Source of the DNA: Pseudomonadota bacterium
Lineage (GTDB): Bacteria > Pseudomonadota > Alphaproteobacteria > Sphingomonadales > Sphingomonadaceae
Direction: 5' to 3'
Assembly: GCA_023400405.1 (NCBI GenBank)
Contig: JAEXFD010000047.1
Location: forward strand, 1 to 24,168
Length of the DNA: 24,168 nucleotides
Numbering within the stretch: position 1 is the stretch's first letter; every line of letters begins with the position of its first letter. Positions 1 through 7,716 of this stretch are shown one piece after another. Position numbers and translations under genes: made by a program. Under the pieces are notes generated by a model, which saw only the letters and a list, made by a program, of their open reading frames with translations, did no database searches and had not been told where the DNA came from.

Positions 1-68
<68 letters not shown>

Positions 69-79
69 GGCACCGCCTT

Positions 80-103
80 GAAATTCGCTCTTCCGCGAAT
101 TTC
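80..103. other. 9-bp perfect hairpin in the leader of the small exported gene
   Basis: GAAATTCGC (80-88) pairs with GCGAATTTC (95-103) across a six-base loop. No T-run follows, so it is not a classical terminator. It may be the end of a gene cut off by the poly-G tract or a leader structure. Between it and the gene at 219 there is also a 12-bp perfect palindrome, AGGGACGTCCCT, at 189-200, just upstream of the ribosome-binding site. Confidence 0.45.
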
Positions 104-218
104 CAAACGGTCTCTGAACCCGATAAATCGCGTTTCCACGGTTTTTCCGGCGGAACCGCAACGGGTTGCAGGATTTGCTGAACCTCGCAGGGACGTCCCT
201 TGCTGAGGAGAGACACCT

Positions 219-446
219 ATGAAGCTGATCCCGATCCTCGCGGCCGCCGCGGCCGCAACGCTGGCGATCCCCGCCGCCAATGCCGCAGCGTCGGCACCCG
301 CGCCCGCCGCAGCTTCGGCGCCGGTCAAGGCCGAGTTCCAGCGCCACGGCCACCATCGCCGCGCCTATTGGCGGACGGTCTGCACCACCAAGGTGCGCCA
401 TCACCGCCGCATTCGTACCTGCCGCAAGGTGCGCTACTGGCGCTGA
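219..446 (+). CDS. small exported Arg/His-rich protein
   Basis: This is a 75-residue protein that starts with a clear Sec signal peptide: Lys at position 3, then an Ala-rich hydrophobic core, with probable cleavage after the Ala at about residue 23. The mature part has an Ala/Pro-rich linker (about 24-37) followed by a very basic tail rich in Arg and His, containing two Cys (in RTVC and RTCRKV) and ending in RYWR. The ATG is preceded by GAGGAG at good spacing. I know no characterised family; short exported proteins with this kind of basic Cys-pair tail occur in sphingomonads (from memory). Its charge could suit binding to acidic envelope polymers or metals, but that is a guess. It stands alone, upstream of the SRP RNA gene. 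Confidence 0.8.
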   Translation: MKLIPILAAAAAATLAIPAANAAASAPAPAAASAPVKAEFQRHGHHRRAYWRTVCTTKVRHHRRIRTCRKVRYWR

Positions 447-481
447 GTGATCCGCGGGGGTGCCGCATGGCGCCCCCGCTC

Positions 482-510
482 TTGCCATGCCGGGCGACTT
501 TGCCCATATG
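482..510 (+). promoter_or_regulatory. candidate sigma-70-type promoter of the SRP RNA gene
   Basis: TTGCCA (482-487) is followed by 17 bases and then CATATG (505-510). This places transcription start near 517, where the GGGAG strand of the SRP RNA terminal stem begins. The -10 match is only moderate. The position relative to the RNA is the main support. Confidence 0.5.
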
Positions 511-516
511 CGCCGC

Positions 517-605
517 GGGAGTCGGGCGGACGTAGTCGTCGCCAACCTGGTCAGGTCCGGAAGGAAGCAGCCACAACGATTTCGCTGCGGGTCGTTCCGG
601 CTCCC
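517..605 (+). ncRNA. ffs: 4.5S signal recognition particle RNA (bacterial small SRP RNA)
   Basis: The highly conserved SRP domain IV core GGTCAGGTCCGGAAGGAAGC is present at 549-568, including the GGAA tetraloop and the asymmetric internal loop that binds the Ffh M domain. The flanks close the hairpin: 517-525 pairs with 597-605 over nine base pairs, including one G-T pair. A further five pairs (508-512 with 608-612) are possible beyond a small internal loop. The gene lies between the small exported protein and the convergent LysR gene, ending about 10-15 bases from the latter's stop. The RNA works with Ffh in co-translational membrane targeting. Exact ends are inferred from the pairing and the promoter. 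Confidence 0.93.
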
Positions 606-620
606 ACCGCATCGCAAGCG

Positions 621-1514
621 TCAGTCCTCCAGATAGGCGGCGAGTTCTTCCGGCGTGCCTTGCGGGAACGCCCGTTTCAGATGATCGAGGAATGCCGAAA
701 CGCGGGCGCTCAACAGGCGCCGGCTGGGGTAGAGCGCCCAGAGCGACGTCTCGAGCCCCTCGACTTCGCCCCAGCTTACCAGCCGCCCGGCCGCCAGATC
801 GGGGATGGCCAGCGATAGCGGCAGCCGGGCCGCGCCCGCGCCCGTCCGTACGGCATCGCGTACCATCACGAGCGACGAAAGGCTGAGGACCGGCGTGGCG
901 AGGATCAGCGACGCTCCCGCGCCCGTCGCGACACGCCATTGCTCCGCGCCGCGCATCGGCCCGCGGGTGACCGCGGGCACCGGCATATCCTCCGCCGGAC
1001 GCGCGAGATCGGGGTGGGCGACGACGATCAGCCGGTCGTGGAGGAAAGCGCGGCCCACCAGGCTTTCGTCCGGCTGCGGATTGACTCGGATGACGAGGTC
1101 ATAGGCCTCCTCGATCATGTCGACGGCGCGATCGTCGGTCGTGATCTCCAGCTGGACCTCGGGATGGTCGAGCACGAACCGCGCCGCCAGCTTGCCCAAT
1201 GCCAGTTGGGAGAAGAGCAGCGGCGCGCTGATGCGCAGGCGCCCGCGGGGGCGTTGCCCGCCCGATGCGATCGCCTTTGCGGTCTCGTCCAGCTCGGTGA
1301 GCAGCGCAGCGGTCCGCTCGAACAGGGCGCGCCCCTCTTCGGTTAGCTTCAGCAAGCGCGCGCCGCGTTCGAACAGGCGTAGGCCGAGGCTCGCTTCGAG
1401 TTCCGCCACGCGCCGCGAGAGCGTCGCCTTCGGCCGGCCGGCGGCACGCGCCGCCCTGCCGAACCCGCCATGGCGTGCGACGAGATTGAAATCGGCCAGC
1501 GCGAGAAGGTCCAT
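621..1514 (-). CDS. LysR-family transcriptional regulator
   Basis: The N-terminal winged helix-turn-helix (about residues 1-60) is typical of the family: an ALADFNLVARHGGFGRAA stretch, then an SRRVAELEASLGLRLFER recognition region. A periplasmic-binding-like effector domain follows. At 297 residues the length is normal. ATG at 1514 is preferred over the in-frame GTG at 1523 because an AGGTGG site lies five bases before it and overlaps that GTG. The gene is divergent from the DUF1857/ene-reductase pair with a 94-base spacer, the usual layout for a LysR protein controlling its neighbours. Effector unknown. Its 3' end faces the SRP RNA gene almost directly. Confidence 0.92.
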   Translation of the reverse strand: MDLLALADFNLVARHGGFGRAARAAGRPKATLSRRVAELEASLGLRLFERGARLLKLTEEGRALFERTAALLTELDETAKAIASGGQRPRGRLRISAPLLFSQLALGKLAARFVLDHPEVQLEITTDDRAVDMIEEAYDLVIRVNPQPDESLVGRAFLHDRLIVVAHPDLARPAEDMPVPAVTRGPMRGAEQWRVATGAGASLILATPVLSLSSLVMVRDAVRTGAGAARLPLSLAIPDLAAGRLVSWGEVEGLETSLWALYPSRRLLSARVSAFLDHLKRAFPQGTPEELAAYLED

Positions 1515-1534
1515 CTGTTCCACCTGTGAGACGA

Positions 1535-1593
1535 GGCGTCCAGATATAGCGTCTATCGAGCCGGATGTGGATCACTAACTTGAAGGGCGTCCA
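1535..1593. promoter_or_regulatory. probable LysR control region between divergent genes
   Basis: The 94-base divergent spacer holds an ATAG-N3-CTAT inverted repeat at 1546-1556. It also holds two direct copies of GGCGTCCA, at 1535-1542 and 1586-1593. LysR regulators normally bind short dyads in such spacers; which of these elements is the operator cannot be told from sequence alone. Confidence 0.45.
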
Positions 1594-1608
1594 AACAGGA
1601 GACCCGTC

Positions 1609-2082
1609 ATGATCTATTCGACTGCCACTGTCCCCGTGAACCCGGCCGGCGAGACCCGGCTGACTCGCGAACAGGTCTGGAAGGGCCTTGAAGCCAAGGC
1701 GCGCGACGCACGGCTCTTCCTCCCGCCCGGCCTGTGCACGCGCTGCGACGTCGTCGGGGAAAGCCAAACCCATTTCGTGCGCGAGGCGACGATTGCCGGC
1801 GCGGAGCTGCGTGAGATCATCACGCTCGAGCCGATGCGGAAAGTCACCTTCTTCCAGGCGACCGGCCCGCGCGAAGGCGCCATCGTCAACGAACTGTTCG
1901 AGGACGGGGAGGGCGCGCTCCAGCTGCGCTTCTATTGCTATCTCGGCCTGCGCGACAAGGCGCCGAACGGCCCCGAGGAACAGGCCGAGCAGGCGCAGTT
2001 CGACAGCGACCAGGGCTACAAGGCGGCGCTGCTCTCCACCCTGAAGCGTACCCGCGAACTGCTCGCGGCGGGCCGGCTGTAA
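1609..2082 (+). CDS. DUF1857 (AtaL-like, SRPBCC superfamily) protein
   Basis: A 157-residue protein whose pattern fits the DUF1857/AtaL-like group of START/Bet v1-type helix-grip proteins: an early RLTREQVWKGLEAKARDARLF segment, then alternating short beta strands, and a long C-terminal helix (QGYKAALLSTLKRTRELL). Such proteins form a cavity for hydrophobic ligands; the reaction or ligand is not known for this one. An AGGAG site sits eight bases before the ATG. It is followed 40 bases later by an ene-reductase and transcribed away from a LysR gene, so the two are probably one LysR-controlled operon. It has no signal peptide and should be cytoplasmic. Confidence 0.85.
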   Translation: MIYSTATVPVNPAGETRLTREQVWKGLEAKARDARLFLPPGLCTRCDVVGESQTHFVREATIAGAELREIITLEPMRKVTFFQATGPREGAIVNELFEDGEGALQLRFYCYLGLRDKAPNGPEEQAEQAQFDSDQGYKAALLSTLKRTRELLAAGRL

Positions 2083-2122
2083 CGCGGCCCTTGTCACACG
2101 ACTGCATCCAAGGAGACAGGAA

Positions 2123-3193
2123 ATGACCGATATCTGGTCCCCCATCAACGTCGGCACCTTCGAACTGCCGCATCGCCTGGCCATGGCGCCGATGACTCGT
2201 AGCCGGGCGAAACCGGACGGGACGCCGGGCGATCTCGCGGCCGAATATTATGCCCAGCGCGCGAGCCTGGGCCTGCTGATCAGCGAGGGCACGCAGCCGT
2301 CGGACGACGGCCAGGGCTATCTCTCCACGCCGGGCATCTACACCGATGCCCATGTCGCGGGGTGGCGCAAGGTCAGCGACGCGATCCATGCCGCGGGCGG
2401 TCGGCTGTTCGTGCAACTCATGCATGTCGGGCGCATCGCACATCCCGAAAACACGCCGCATCATCGCCAGCCGGTCGCCCCTTCCGCGATCGCGCCGGGC
2501 ACGGACATGTTCACCATGCGCGGAATGCAGCCGATTCCGGAGCCGCGGGCGCTGAGCGCCGCGGAGGTCCGGCAAACCGTCGCCGATTTCGCGCAGGCCG
2601 CGCGGCGTGCCATCGAGGCGGGCGCGGACGGTGTCGAGGTCCATGGCGCGAATGGCTATCTGGTCCACCAGTTCCTCGCCCCCGATGCCAATCGTCGCAC
2701 CGACGATTATGGCGGCTCGGTCGAAAACCGCGCGCGTTTCGCGATCGAGGTGGTGCGCGCGATCGCCGAAGAGATCGGGCCGGAACGCACGGCCATCCGG
2801 CTCTCGCCGGGCGTCTCGACCAACGGCATCGCCGAGGGAAGCGACAATGACGAACTGTATCGCCATCTGGCGGCGACGTTCGGGGGCATGGGCCTCGCCT
2901 ATCTCCACCTTCTCTACGTCCGCGGCGAGGATCCGCTCCTCGCAGAGATCCGCAAGCGCTTCGGCGGCGTGCTGGTCGTCAATCGGCCTGGCCGCACGCG
3001 CGAAGCGGTGGGATCCGACGTCGCGGCAGGACTTGCCGATATCGAGGCGCTCGGCGTGATGGCGCTGGCCAATCCCGATCTCGTACGCCGCCTGCGGACC
3101 GGTGCGCCGTTCAACGACGTGAGGCCGGCGCTGTTCTATGCCGGGGGTGGTGCGGAAGGCTATACCGACTATCCGTCGCTCGGCGCGGCATAA
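2123..3193 (+). CDS. Old Yellow Enzyme family alkene (ene-)reductase, FMN-dependent
   Basis: This is a full-length (356 aa) TIM-barrel flavoprotein of the NADH:flavin oxidoreductase/NemA-XenB group. The N-terminal start (IWSPINVGTFELPHRLAMAPMTRSRA) is the usual FMN-binding strand. The substrate-binding pair is His174 and Asn177 in HGANGYLVHQFL, with Tyr179 matching the proton-donor tyrosine of OYE1. DDYGGSVENR and the late phosphate-binding region (VVNRPG...ALANPDLVRRL) are also present. These enzymes use NAD(P)H to reduce activated C=C bonds of enones, maleimides or nitro compounds. An AAGGAG site precedes the ATG. With the DUF1857 gene it likely forms an electrophile-response operon under the LysR protein; the inducer is unknown. 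Confidence 0.95.
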   Translation: MTDIWSPINVGTFELPHRLAMAPMTRSRAKPDGTPGDLAAEYYAQRASLGLLISEGTQPSDDGQGYLSTPGIYTDAHVAGWRKVSDAIHAAGGRLFVQLMHVGRIAHPENTPHHRQPVAPSAIAPGTDMFTMRGMQPIPEPRALSAAEVRQTVADFAQAARRAIEAGADGVEVHGANGYLVHQFLAPDANRRTDDYGGSVENRARFAIEVVRAIAEEIGPERTAIRLSPGVSTNGIAEGSDNDELYRHLAATFGGMGLAYLHLLYVRGEDPLLAEIRKRFGGVLVVNRPGRTREAVGSDVAAGLADIEALGVMALANPDLVRRLRTGAPFNDVRPALFYAGGGAEGYTDYPSLGAA

Positions 3194-3238
3194 CAGCGGC
3201 GGGGCAGGCCGCCCGCCCTCGCGGCCCTCGCGGCAGCT

Positions 3239-3278
3239 TGCCGGATCGCGGCTCCGATCATGGACCCGCGATCCGGCA
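3239..3278. terminator. bidirectional hairpin between convergent genes
   Basis: Thirteen perfect base pairs: TGCCGGATCGCGG (3239-3251) with CCGCGATCCGGCA (3266-3278), around a 14-base loop. It lies between the ene-reductase stop and the stop of the opposing four-helix-bundle gene, so it could end transcripts from both sides. There is no U-tract on either strand. Confidence 0.6.
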
Positions 3279-3283
3279 TGGCC

Positions 3284-3736
3284 TCATTCTGCGGCAGCCA
3301 AGGCGTCGCGCAGTCGCTTCGAACTGTCATGCCCCTTGAGCACGGACTGGTAGCAGGCACGCACCACGCCCAGCGCGCCGGCGGACATGCGATCGTCGGC
3401 GAGCACTCGGTCGAACTCCTCCTTCAGGTAATCCTCGCCACGCTCGATCTCGCGCAGGATCGCTTCGTCGCCGCCGCCCAGCACGCGCAGCAGGTCCTCG
3501 ACGCGGCGATGAATCGTCGCCGCGGTCGAGCCATATTCGGCCGGCGTGCCGCCCAGCTCCCGGCTCTTCTCCGACAATGCCTCGACGACGCGACGGCGCT
3601 CGTCGGCCATGTCGGCGAAGAATTTCTGGAAGCGGCCCGCATCGGCATGGTTGGCCGAATGCTCATAGCCGCGCACGCTGTCGATCGTGGTGACGATCAG
3701 GTCGTCGAGCTTGGAAACGTCATGATTGGTGGACAT
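3284..3736 (-). CDS. PA2169-type four-helix-bundle protein (DUF2383)
   Basis: A 150-residue, almost wholly helical protein that matches the PA2169/DUF2383 ferritin-like four-helix-bundle family. It has DLIVTTIDSVRGYEHSAN near the start, FFADMADERRRVVEAL in helix two, and GDEAILREIERGEDYLKEEFDRVL in helix three. Conserved Glu and His residues at helix positions resemble the ferritin-like fold, but metal binding is not shown. AAGGAG sits nine bases before the ATG. Members are often stress-induced in alphaproteobacteria (from memory). A weak EcfG-like promoter and a near-palindrome lie upstream. It is cytoplasmic and stands alone on the minus strand. Confidence 0.85.
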   Translation of the reverse strand: MSTNHDVSKLDDLIVTTIDSVRGYEHSANHADAGRFQKFFADMADERRRVVEALSEKSRELGGTPAEYGSTAATIHRRVEDLLRVLGGGDEAILREIERGEDYLKEEFDRVLADDRMSAGALGVVRACYQSVLKGHDSSKRLRDALAAAE

Positions 3737-3762
3737 CGGAAGAAGCTCCTTTCAGACGCCAG

Positions 3763-3788
3763 AACGAGGCGCCCCCGCCGTGAGTTTC
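3763..3788 (-). promoter_or_regulatory. weak candidate EcfG-type promoter of the four-helix-bundle gene
   Basis: Read on the minus strand, GAAAC (3788-3784), 17 bases, then CGTT (3766-3763) resembles the GGAAC-N16/17-CGTT pattern of the alphaproteobacterial general stress sigma factor, with one mismatch. It is 27 bases from the start codon. One mismatch in a short motif makes this tentative. Confidence 0.3.
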
Positions 3789-3808
3789 GCCAGCGAAATC
3801 ATATTGTT

Positions 3809-3826
3809 GGTTAAGTCGAGTTAACC
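3809..3826. promoter_or_regulatory. near-perfect palindrome GGTTAA-N6-TTAACC
   Basis: GGTTAAGTCGAGTTAACC is an inverted repeat with only the innermost flanking G-G pair mismatched. It sits 73 bases upstream of the four-helix-bundle start and about 300 bases upstream of the DPP IV start, so it could be an operator for the former. No known regulator is assigned. Confidence 0.4.
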
Positions 3827-4013
3827 CATGGCGCGAGGGATGCGCGCGGGTCGCGTGCCTTTGATTCTCGGCCTCTCAGGAGGCTGCGCGCCGCGGAAGG
3901 CCTGTCCTACACGAGGTGCATCGACTAACCCGGAGCAATGGTGACGAACGGCTTCTCCGCGCTGCGCGGCCGCAAGGGCCTTGCGGCCGATGCGGGAGGG
4001 GGGAATCCTCGCC

Positions 4014-4041
4014 GACGTGCCCTAAACTTCCTAAACTTCCG
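4014..4041 (+). repeat. dispersed 28-base repeat A, copy 1
   Basis: Its core CCTAAACTTCCTAAACTTCC (4021-4040) is a tandem of CTAAACTTC units with a period of ten bases. The full 28 bases, including the leading GACGTGC and the trailing G, are identical to 16081-16108, and the orientation is the same. It lies 90 bases upstream of the DPP IV start codon, in AT-richer sequence than its surroundings. Confidence 0.85.
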
Positions 4042-4131
4042 CGGGATCGGAGTGGGTGCGAATCGGGCTCGCCGACGGCCCTTTACCCCGGGCCGATCCG
4101 CCGCAATAACGCCGCGCGAGGAGATCGGGTC

Positions 4132-6348
4132 ATGCGCAAATATCTCGCCGGACTGGCATTGTTGGGAGCGCCGTTGATGGCGAGTGAAGCCGCCGCACAG
4201 GAACAGCTCACGCTCGAGCGGGTCTTCGCCAGCCCCGATCTCGCCGGACCGCAGCCGCGCGCCGCCAAGCTCTCGCCCGACGGCAAGTGGCTGACGCTGC
4301 TGCGCAATCGCCCGGACGAGAAGGAGCGCTTCGATCTCTGGGCGATGGATACCAAGACCGGCGAATGGCGGATGCTGGTCGATTCGAAGAAGGTCGGCTC
4401 GGGGGCTGAGCTTTCCGAGGCCGAAAAGATGCAGCGCGAGCGCGCCCGCATCGGCGGCAGCAAGGGCATCGTCGCCTATGATTGGGCGCCGGACAGCCAG
4501 TCGATCCTCGTGCCGCTCGAAGGCGATCTCTATCGCGCCGCGCTCGACGGCAGCGTCGCCAAGCTGCCCGCCGCGGCCGGCCCCAAGCTCAATGCCGAGA
4601 TCAGCCCCGCGGGCGGCTATGCCTCCTGGGTCCAGGACCAGAACCTCGTGGTGATGCCGCTCGCCGGCGGCGCGCCGCGCCCGATCACCGATGACGGCAA
4701 GGACACCGTCCATTGGGGCGAGGCCGAGTTCGTCGCGCAGGAGGAAATGGACCGCTTCAAGGGCTATTGGTGGTCGCCCGACGATCGCCATGTCGCGGTC
4801 GAGCGGTTCGACGAGGCCCCCGTCGGCATCGTCACCCGTGCCGCGATCGGCGCCGAAGGCACCAGCATCTATCAGCAGCGCTATCCCAAGGCGGGCACGC
4901 CCAATGCGCTGGTCGAGCTCTATGTGATGGGCGCGGATGGCGCCGGCCGGGCCAAGGTCGATCTCGGCAAGGAAACGGACATCTATCTCGCCCGCGTCGA
5001 TTGGGCGCAGGACGGAAAGACGCTCTACGTCCAGCGCCAGAACCGCGATCAGACCGTGCTCGACGTGCTTGCGGTCGATCCCGCGACCGGCAAGTCGCAG
5101 ATCCTGTTCAGCGAGAAGTCGGGGGCGAAGAGCTGGGTCAACCTGTCCCACGCCCTCACCCCGCTCAAGGACGGCAGCCTGATCTGGTGGTCGGAGCGCA
5201 GCGGCCACGGCCATCTCTATCGCTTCGCCAAAGGCAAATGGACCCAGCTCACCAAGGGCAATTGGGAAGTGACGCCCGATGTCGCCGGCGTCGACGAAGT
5301 GAAGGGCCAGGTCTTCTTCCTCGGCAACAAGGGCGGCGTGCTCGAACGCCACCTCTATTCGGTCGATTATCGCAAGCCGGCGGCCGTCACGCGGCTCACC
5401 CAGGTCGGCTGGTGGAACAGCGCGGTGATGGACGGTTCGGGCACCCATGCGATCGTCACCCGATCGAACCCGGACCAGCCCGCCCAGAGCTATCTCGCCG
5501 ATGCGACCGGCCAGCGGCTCGCCTGGGTGAACGAGAATTCGGTCAGTGCCGAGGATCATCCCTATCACCGCTTCCTCGCCACCCACCGCGAGCGCAGCTT
5601 CGGCACGATCAAGGCGGCCGACGGCAGCGAGCTGCATTGGGAGATGATCACGCCCAAGCTCGAGCCGGGGAAAAAATACCCGGTCTTCTTCCAGCATTAT
5701 GGCGGCCCGCACGCCCAGCAGGTCAGCCGCGCCTGGGGCGGGGCGCTCCAGCAATATCTCGTCCAGCACGGCTATATCTGGTTCCAGCTCGATAATCGCG
5801 GCTCGGCCAATCGCGGCGTCGATTTCGAGCGGCAGATCTGGCACGCGATGGGCAGCGTCGAGGTCGAGGACCAGGTCGCCGGCGCGACCTATCTGAAGAC
5901 GCTCGATTATGTCGATCCGGCCAGGATCGTCACCTATGGCTGGTCGTATGGCGGCTACATGTCATTGAAGCTGCTCGAAAAGGCCCCGGGCGTGTTCGCC
6001 GCGGGCGTCGCCGGCGCGCCGGTGACCAAGTGGGAGCTGTACGACACCCATTATACCGAGCGTTACATGGGCGATCCCAACAAGGTGCCCGAAGCCTATA
6101 AGGCGTCGGACAATATCGCCGATGCCGCCAGGATCCGCGATCCGCTGCTCATCCTGCACGGCATGGCGGACGACAACGTCGTGCTCGAGCACACGACGGC
6201 GATGGCGGCGACGCTGCAAAAGGCCGAAGTGCCGTTCGAGATGATGCTCTATCCGGGGCACACCCACCGCGTTGGCGGGCCGCAGATCAGCGTCCACCTC
6301 TGGAACACGATCCTGGGCTTCCTGGATCGCGCAACGCAGTCGAAATGA
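4132..6348 (+). CDS. dipeptidyl-peptidase IV, S9 family, exported
   Basis: A 738-residue serine peptidase removing dipeptides, typically X-Pro, from peptide N-termini. A signal peptide (MRKYLAGLALLGAPLMASEA, cleaved around 22) predicts a periplasmic location. An N-terminal beta-propeller (about 30-480) carries the Glu204-Glu205 pair in QEEMDRF that anchors the substrate amino terminus in DPP IV. The C-terminal alpha/beta hydrolase domain has the triad Ser605 (GWSYGGY), Asp680 (DDNV) and His712 (PGHTH). ATG at 4132 is chosen because GAGGAG precedes it and the signal peptide begins there; a longer in-frame reading adds 72 unlikely residues. It is transcribed alone. With the M2 peptidase at 13753 it suggests peptide use in the envelope. 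Confidence 0.95.
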   Translation: MRKYLAGLALLGAPLMASEAAAQEQLTLERVFASPDLAGPQPRAAKLSPDGKWLTLLRNRPDEKERFDLWAMDTKTGEWRMLVDSKKVGSGAELSEAEKMQRERARIGGSKGIVAYDWAPDSQSILVPLEGDLYRAALDGSVAKLPAAAGPKLNAEISPAGGYASWVQDQNLVVMPLAGGAPRPITDDGKDTVHWGEAEFVAQEEMDRFKGYWWSPDDRHVAVERFDEAPVGIVTRAAIGAEGTSIYQQRYPKAGTPNALVELYVMGADGAGRAKVDLGKETDIYLARVDWAQDGKTLYVQRQNRDQTVLDVLAVDPATGKSQILFSEKSGAKSWVNLSHALTPLKDGSLIWWSERSGHGHLYRFAKGKWTQLTKGNWEVTPDVAGVDEVKGQVFFLGNKGGVLERHLYSVDYRKPAAVTRLTQVGWWNSAVMDGSGTHAIVTRSNPDQPAQSYLADATGQRLAWVNENSVSAEDHPYHRFLATHRERSFGTIKAADGSELHWEMITPKLEPGKKYPVFFQHYGGPHAQQVSRAWGGALQQYLVQHGYIWFQLDNRGSANRGVDFERQIWHAMGSVEVEDQVAGATYLKTLDYVDPARIVTYGWSYGGYMSLKLLEKAPGVFAAGVAGAPVTKWELYDTHYTERYMGDPNKVPEAYKASDNIADAARIRDPLLILHGMADDNVVLEHTTAMAATLQKAEVPFEMMLYPGHTHRVGGPQISVHLWNTILGFLDRATQSK

Positions 6349-6580
6349 TCGAGGACGAAAATGTCGTGAATCGTCTCGCCTTCGCAATTTTCTTATGATA
6401 GGGGCGCCGCCATGCTTCGCAGTCCGCTCAAACGAACCGCCAAACGAATTACCGCGCGCCCCTGACGGGCGCCCGGCGGCACCTCGTCGCGAAGCAAGCA
6501 TGGGAATGCGCTGGCATTCCAACCCTCACTGACAGATAGGCATCCTCGCAGGCTCTGAGGCGAGGCTGGAAAGGAACGAA
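6349..6580. other. intergenic region upstream of asd with two hairpins
   Basis: No gene seen. It holds GCGCCC (6456-6461) with GGGCGC (6467-6472), a possible end of the DPP IV transcript. It also holds GGAATGC (6503-6509) with GCATTCC (6514-6520), a seven-pair hairpin on a GCTG loop about 60 bases before asd. Neither has a T-run. A leader role for the second is possible but unsupported by any known riboswitch pattern. Confidence 0.4.
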
Positions 6581-7609
6581 ATGGGCTACCGTGTCGTCGT
6601 CGCAGGCGCCACCGGCAATGTCGGTCGCGAAATGTTGAACATCCTGGCCGAGCGGGAATTCCCGATCGACGATCTGGCGGTGCTCGCCTCGTCGCGCTCG
6701 ACCGGCGACATGATCGACTTCGGCGAGACCGGCAAACAGTACAAGGTCCAGAACATCGAGCATTTCGATCCCACCGGCTGGGACATCGCGCTGTTCGCGA
6801 TCGGCTCGGAAGGCTCGAAGACCTATGCGCCGAAGTTCGCCGCGGCGGGCTGCACGGTGATCGACAATGCCTCGCTCTACCGCATGGACCCGGACGTGCC
6901 GCTGATCGTGCCCGAAGTGAACCCGGAGGCGATCGACGGCTATACCAAGCGCAACATCATCGCCAACCCGAATTGCTCGACTGCGCAGATGGTGGTGGCA
7001 TTGAAGCCGCTCCACGATGCCGCCAAGATCAAGCGCGTCGTCGTCGCGACCTATCAGTCGGTCTCCGGCGCGGGCAAGGCGGGGATGGACGAGCTGTTCG
7101 AGCAGAGCCGCAACATCTTCGTCGGCGATCAGGCCGATCCGGTGAAGTTCACCAAGCAGATCGCCTTCAACGTGATCCCGCACATCGACAGCTTCCTCGA
7201 CGACGGCTCGACCAAGGAAGAATGGAAGATGGTGGTCGAGACCAAGAAGATTCTCGATCCCAAGATCAAGGTGACCGCCACCTGCGTGCGCGTGCCGGTG
7301 TTCGTCGGCCATTCGGAGGCGATCAACATCGAGTTCGAGGACGAGATCTCGGCCGCCCAGGCCAAGAACATCCTGCGCGAGGCGCCGGGGGTGATGCTCG
7401 TCGACAAGCATGAGGACGGCGGCTACGTCACGCCGATCGAATGCGTCGGCGAATATGCCACCTTTATCAGCCGGGTTCGCGAGGACTCGACCGTCGAGAA
7501 CGGCCTGTCGCTGTGGTGCGTCTCGGACAACCTCCGCAAGGGCGCCGCGCTCAACGCCGTCCAGATCGCCGAGCTGCTCGGCCGGCGCCACCTGAAGAAG
7601 GCGGCCTGA
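6581..7609 (+). CDS. asd: aspartate-semialdehyde dehydrogenase
   Basis: This cytoplasmic enzyme reduces aspartyl-4-phosphate to aspartate-4-semialdehyde with NADPH, the branch point to lysine/diaminopimelate, threonine and methionine. The 342-residue protein has the N-terminal GATGNVGREML nucleotide-binding loop, the catalytic Cys132 in ANPNCST, the QSVSGAGKAG segment, and the acid-base His244 in RVPVFVGHSEA. Length is normal for the family. An AAAGGAAC site precedes the ATG. The gene is transcribed alone, after a 232-base gap, and is followed by a strong hairpin. It contributes to the same methionine cycle that ahcY serves further along, but the two are not linked as an operon. Confidence 0.97.
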   Translation: MGYRVVVAGATGNVGREMLNILAEREFPIDDLAVLASSRSTGDMIDFGETGKQYKVQNIEHFDPTGWDIALFAIGSEGSKTYAPKFAAAGCTVIDNASLYRMDPDVPLIVPEVNPEAIDGYTKRNIIANPNCSTAQMVVALKPLHDAAKIKRVVVATYQSVSGAGKAGMDELFEQSRNIFVGDQADPVKFTKQIAFNVIPHIDSFLDDGSTKEEWKMVVETKKILDPKIKVTATCVRVPVFVGHSEAINIEFEDEISAAQAKNILREAPGVMLVDKHEDGGYVTPIECVGEYATFISRVREDSTVENGLSLWCVSDNLRKGAALNAVQIAELLGRRHLKKAA

Positions 7610-7615
7610 AGCGTT

Positions 7616-7645
7616 CGCGGGGGCGCCGTTGCGGCGCCGCCCGCG
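7616..7645 (+). terminator. strong GC hairpin after asd
   Basis: The strand 7616-7628 pairs with 7632-7645 over 13 base pairs with a single bulged G at 7639 and a three-base loop. It starts seven bases after the asd stop. No U-tract follows, so it may act as a 3'-end stabiliser or a Rho-aided terminator. Confidence 0.6.
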
Positions 7646-7716
7646 CCGCGCCGGCGCTCAGGGCGCTTCTGCCGGTCTATTGCTGCCCGTCGGGGGAGGC
7701 GTCGTTCCGATAGCGC

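Larger units (their letters stand above)
3737..4131. other. 395-base divergent intergenic region
   Basis: No gene seen here. It holds the weak stress promoter and palindrome described separately. It also holds a perfect 10-bp hairpin, CGGCCGCAAG (3967-3976) with CTTGCGGCCG (3980-3989), and one copy of the 28-base dispersed repeat (4014-4041). The in-frame upstream extension of the DPP IV reading frame through this region lacks a ribosome-binding site and family similarity, so it is treated as non-coding. Confidence 0.6.

Noticed and set aside
325..939. Minus-strand frame across the SRP RNA and LysR 3' end
   Set aside because: It conflicts with a clear structural RNA and a clear LysR gene and is not family-like.
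3916..4131. In-frame 72-codon N-terminal extension of DPP IV
   Set aside because: It has no ribosome-binding site, includes repeat A, and would bury the signal peptide inside the protein.
3925..5844. A 639-codon open frame antisense to DPP IV
   Set aside because: It mirrors the high-GC codon pattern of the real gene, has no family-like sequence and no ribosome-binding site. Similar long shadows occur opposite the M2 gene (13642-15369), ahcY (19141-20856) and the TonB receptor (21348-23096).
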